From NCBI RefSeq assembly GCF_040372165.1, contig NZ_BAABWG010000006.1, forward strand, positions 62,001-126,000: a stretch of DNA of 64,000 nt, given 5' to 3'. The translations under genes and the position numbers were made by a program. Below the pieces are notes generated by a model. The model saw only the letters and a program-made list of their open reading frames with translations, had not been told where the DNA came from and made no database searches. This DNA is from Hydrogenophaga sp040372165 (GTDB taxonomy: Bacteria; Pseudomonadota; Gammaproteobacteria; Burkholderiales; Burkholderiaceae_C). Below are positions 61,835 to 64,000 of this stretch, one piece after another (position 1 is the first letter of the stretch; each line of letters opens with the position of its first letter).

Positions 61835-62577
61835 TCGAACCAACAGCCCAGCCTGACGCCGCCCATCCAGGCGTTCCGTCTGCCCCACCCGCCGGCCCTG
61901 TGGTGCAGACCCGATCGATCGAGTTCCAGTACCCGCGCGCCACCGAGCGAATGGTGTTTGACGATGTTTGCCTCGACGCAGGCGACGTGCTCCTCTTGCT
62001 GGGCCGGTCTGGCAGCGGCAAGTCCACCTGGCTGTCGCTGGCAGCGGGGCTGGCCACGCCGTCGGCTGGCAGCGTCGAGATATCTGGCCAGTCTCTGGCG
62101 ACCATGAGCGCAAGGCAGCGCGACTTGCTGCGCGGCAGTTGCATCGGATTTCTGCCGCAGAAGCTGGCGCTCAGCCACGCGCTGACCGTGTGGCAAAACC
62201 TGGCGCTGCCCTACTTTGCCCTGGGTCTCCCACCAGACCGAGAGCGAATCGAAGAGGTTCTCGTCAGCCTCGGCATTCAAGACCTGGCATTGCGCATGCC
62301 GGCTCAGCTCTCTGGCGGACAAGCGCAGCGCGTCGCGCTGGCCCGCGCAAGTCTGCGCCGCCCACGCCTGCTGCTCGCCGACGAGCCCACTGGCAGCCTG
62401 GACAGCGATGCTGCGGCGGCAGCCCTGTCGCTGCTGATGGCCTGTGCCCGAGAACACGCATCCACTGTTGTCATCGCCACCCATGACGAACGCATCGTGC
62501 GGGCTCTGCCCAAAGCCAGGGTCATGTACCTCGACGAAGACGCACAGATGCCCGACGATCAGGAGGCAGCGTCATGA
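61831..62577 (+). CDS. MacB/LolD-like ABC ATPase in zur operon
   Basis: 248 residues, GTG start overlapping zur (GTGA). Walker A GRSGSGKST (about 57), Q-loop GFLPQKLALSHAL, signature LSGGQAQRVALARAS and LLLADEPTGSLDS are complete. It pairs with the FtsX-like permease that follows. The operon resembles the zinc-related zrg-type cluster known in vibrios, which is suggestive only. Confidence 0.9.
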   Translation: MIEPTAQPDAAHPGVPSAPPAGPVVQTRSIEFQYPRATERMVFDDVCLDAGDVLLLLGRSGSGKSTWLSLAAGLATPSAGSVEISGQSLATMSARQRDLLRGSCIGFLPQKLALSHALTVWQNLALPYFALGLPPDRERIEEVLVSLGIQDLALRMPAQLSGGQAQRVALARASLRRPRLLLADEPTGSLDSDAAAAALSLLMACAREHASTVVIATHDERIVRALPKARVMYLDEDAQMPDDQEAAS

Positions 62578-63797
62578 GCGCATGGTCTCTGGCCTGGACC
62601 TACCTCTGGTCACGCCCCCTGGGCACCGTGCTCAACATCGTCCTGCTCTCGCTTGGCCTGAGTGCCATGGCGCTGGTCGTCAACGTTCAGGACCAGGTCG
62701 ACCATGCCTTTGAGCGAGACCTGGCAGGCATCGATGCCGTGGTGGGCGCCAAGGGCAGCCCGATGCAGCTCATTCTCTCGGCGGTCTTCCACATTGATGC
62801 GCCCACGGGCAACATCTCCCTGGCCGCAGCCCAGACCGTTGCACAACACCCCCTGGTTCAAAGCGCTATTCCGGTCAGCCTGGGTGACAACGTGGGCGGC
62901 TGGAGAATCGTGGGCACCAGCACTGAGCTGGGCAAACTGTATGGCGCCACGCTGCGGGACGGCCGGTGGTGGTCTGCTCCCATGGAGGCAGTCCTCGGCG
63001 CCAGCGTGGTGGCGCAACGCCAATGGCCTGTGGGCCAGCGTTTTTACGGCACCCATGGCCTGGGCCAGGGCGGCGCCGTCCACGACGACGGCACACCCTA
63101 TACCGTCGTGGGCGTGCTTCAGCCATGCCAATGTGTGCTCGACCGGCTGGTGCTCACCGATCAGACATCTGTGTGGCAGATCCATGAAGAGATGCACACC
63201 GGCGAAGATCCACTGGATGCGCAAGATCTCGCCGCCATCGCATCCGAGCGCGAGATCACGGCCATGCTCATTCGCTATCGGTCCGATCTCGCTGCGGTCA
63301 GTTATCCCCGCTATGTGAACCAGCAAGCCGGCCTGCAGGCTGCGGCGCCGGCCATGGAGATCACACGCTTGCTCAGCATGGTAGGTGTTGGCGCGCAGGC
63401 CGCTCGCGGCATGGGCTGGTTGTTGCTCATCATCGCTGCGCTCTCAGTCTTCATCGCCTTGTGGACTGCGCTGCGTGAGCGAAAGACCGACCTGGCCTTG
63501 TTGCGCATGCTGGGCGCACCAGCACCTCGCCTGCTGGGCCTGGTGCTGATCGAGGCCTTCTGGCTGGGTGTCATCGCTTCCATCCTGGGCTTGTTGCTGG
63601 CACACACCGCCCTGTGGGTGTTGTCCCAGACCAGCGAACTGGCCCGTCATGTGCACTGGAATCCTGGCTGGTGGGCACCTGCCGAATTCGGGCTGCCATT
63701 CGTGGCCATCGGCCTGTCATTGTTCGCTGCAGTCGTTCCCGCACTGGCCGCCTACCGCGCCGACACCCGGCCCCTCTTTCATCCAGATCCATCCTGA
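62574..63797 (+). CDS. FtsX-like ABC permease
   Basis: 407 residues of the MacB/LolC type. One N-terminal helix (about 15-37) is followed by a large periplasmic domain (about 40-270) and three C-terminal helices (about 280-305, 325-350, 372-395). It overlaps the ATPase stop (ATGA). These permeases often act on lipoproteins, peptides or cell-wall enzymes rather than as plain importers. Confidence 0.88.
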   Translation: MSAWSLAWTYLWSRPLGTVLNIVLLSLGLSAMALVVNVQDQVDHAFERDLAGIDAVVGAKGSPMQLILSAVFHIDAPTGNISLAAAQTVAQHPLVQSAIPVSLGDNVGGWRIVGTSTELGKLYGATLRDGRWWSAPMEAVLGASVVAQRQWPVGQRFYGTHGLGQGGAVHDDGTPYTVVGVLQPCQCVLDRLVLTDQTSVWQIHEEMHTGEDPLDAQDLAAIASEREITAMLIRYRSDLAAVSYPRYVNQQAGLQAAAPAMEITRLLSMVGVGAQAARGMGWLLLIIAALSVFIALWTALRERKTDLALLRMLGAPAPRLLGLVLIEAFWLGVIASILGLLLAHTALWVLSQTSELARHVHWNPGWWAPAEFGLPFVAIGLSLFAAVVPALAAYRADTRPLFHPDPS

Positions 63798-63857
63798 CCC
63801 CGCCTGATCGTCGCTTCTCCTCCAGTCCTTTCAATCACTCAGACCTTCACCTGCCAC

Positions 63858-64000
63858 ATGGCCAAGTCACATCCTTCCAACAACCTGCCACCTGGGGCAG
63901 GCCTTGCCACCCGCTTCTTCGCCATCCGCCACTGCGCGTTGATACTGATCGCCGTGGCTGGTGGCAGCACATGGGCGGCTGCACAACACAGCGAGGAGGA
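63858..64000 (+). CDS. Secreted protein in the zur operon (partial)
   Basis: About 47 codons before the window edge, starting MAKSHPSNNLPPG, with a hydrophobic segment (about 25-41, LILIAVAGGSTWAAA) that ends as a signal peptide. The mature part is outside the window. In similar zur-ABC clusters a zinc-binding secreted protein (DUF2796/DUF3299 type) follows the permease, so this may be one; it cannot be confirmed here. Confidence 0.6.
   Translation, partial: MAKSHPSNNLPPGAGLATRFFAIRHCALILIAVAGGSTWAAAQHSEE

Overview
The window is about 64 kb of high-GC chromosome from a betaproteobacterium, most likely Burkholderiales/Comamonadaceae. The basis is gene content and order (polA, a DUF2782-type protein and thrB together; MutL carrying the endonuclease motif; a zwf-pgl-edd-eda-pgi block; a polyol ABC operon) and codon bias. 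No rRNA, tRNA or CRISPR array was found.

Layout. 1-20 kb is mostly housekeeping: polA (3' end outside the window), a DUF2782-like secreted protein, thrB, a membrane protein and an M48 peptidase; then uvrD, an alpha/beta hydrolase, a beta-hydroxyacid dehydrogenase, an MCE/Mla-like lipid transport set (permease, MCE protein, lipoprotein, no ATPase), queG, tsaE, amiC, a 0.7 kb gap filled by a large nested inverted repeat, and mutL. 20-27 kb holds a TetR-controlled HlyD/ABC-2 exporter operon with a clear palindromic operator, a Bcr/CflA-type MFS pump, miaA and an orphan LolD-like ATPase. 27-34.7 kb is a compact carbohydrate block: a PfkB sugar kinase, zwf, pgl, edd, eda and pgi, together a complete Entner-Doudoroff route.

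34.86-44.17 kb is a 9.3 kb integrated element, the most interesting part of the window. It sits inside the 5' end of a low-molecular-weight protein tyrosine phosphatase gene. The crossover lies in the codons of the catalytic P-loop, and the element supplies a replacement start codon and N-terminus. It encodes a tyrosine integrase, two excisionase-like HTH proteins, a primase-like/RecA-fold replication protein, several small proteins and an HK97-type major capsid protein, but no portal, terminase, protease or tail genes. This points to a phage-satellite lifestyle. Next to attL it carries two plus-strand genes of lower GC and unknown family (a helical soluble protein and a membrane/coiled-coil protein), a candidate anti-phage cargo module. 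A heavily structured stretch that could be a non-coding RNA follows the capsid gene.

44-49 kb holds the restored phosphatase, a CPBP protease, a TetR/YciI/Tag operon, a Tat-exported protein and a MscS-type channel. 49-58.4 kb is a polyol uptake and catabolism operon (binding protein, two permeases, ATPase, ribitol-dehydrogenase-like SDR, arabinitol/mannitol dehydrogenase, AraC regulator, xylulokinase), with a 21-bp-phased direct repeat upstream that could bind the AraC protein. 58.4-64 kb is zinc homeostasis: znuCBA on the minus strand and, divergently, a Fur-family (Zur-like) regulator with a MacB/LolD-type ABC pair and the start of a secreted protein; a near-perfect 21-bp palindrome between them looks like a Zur box.
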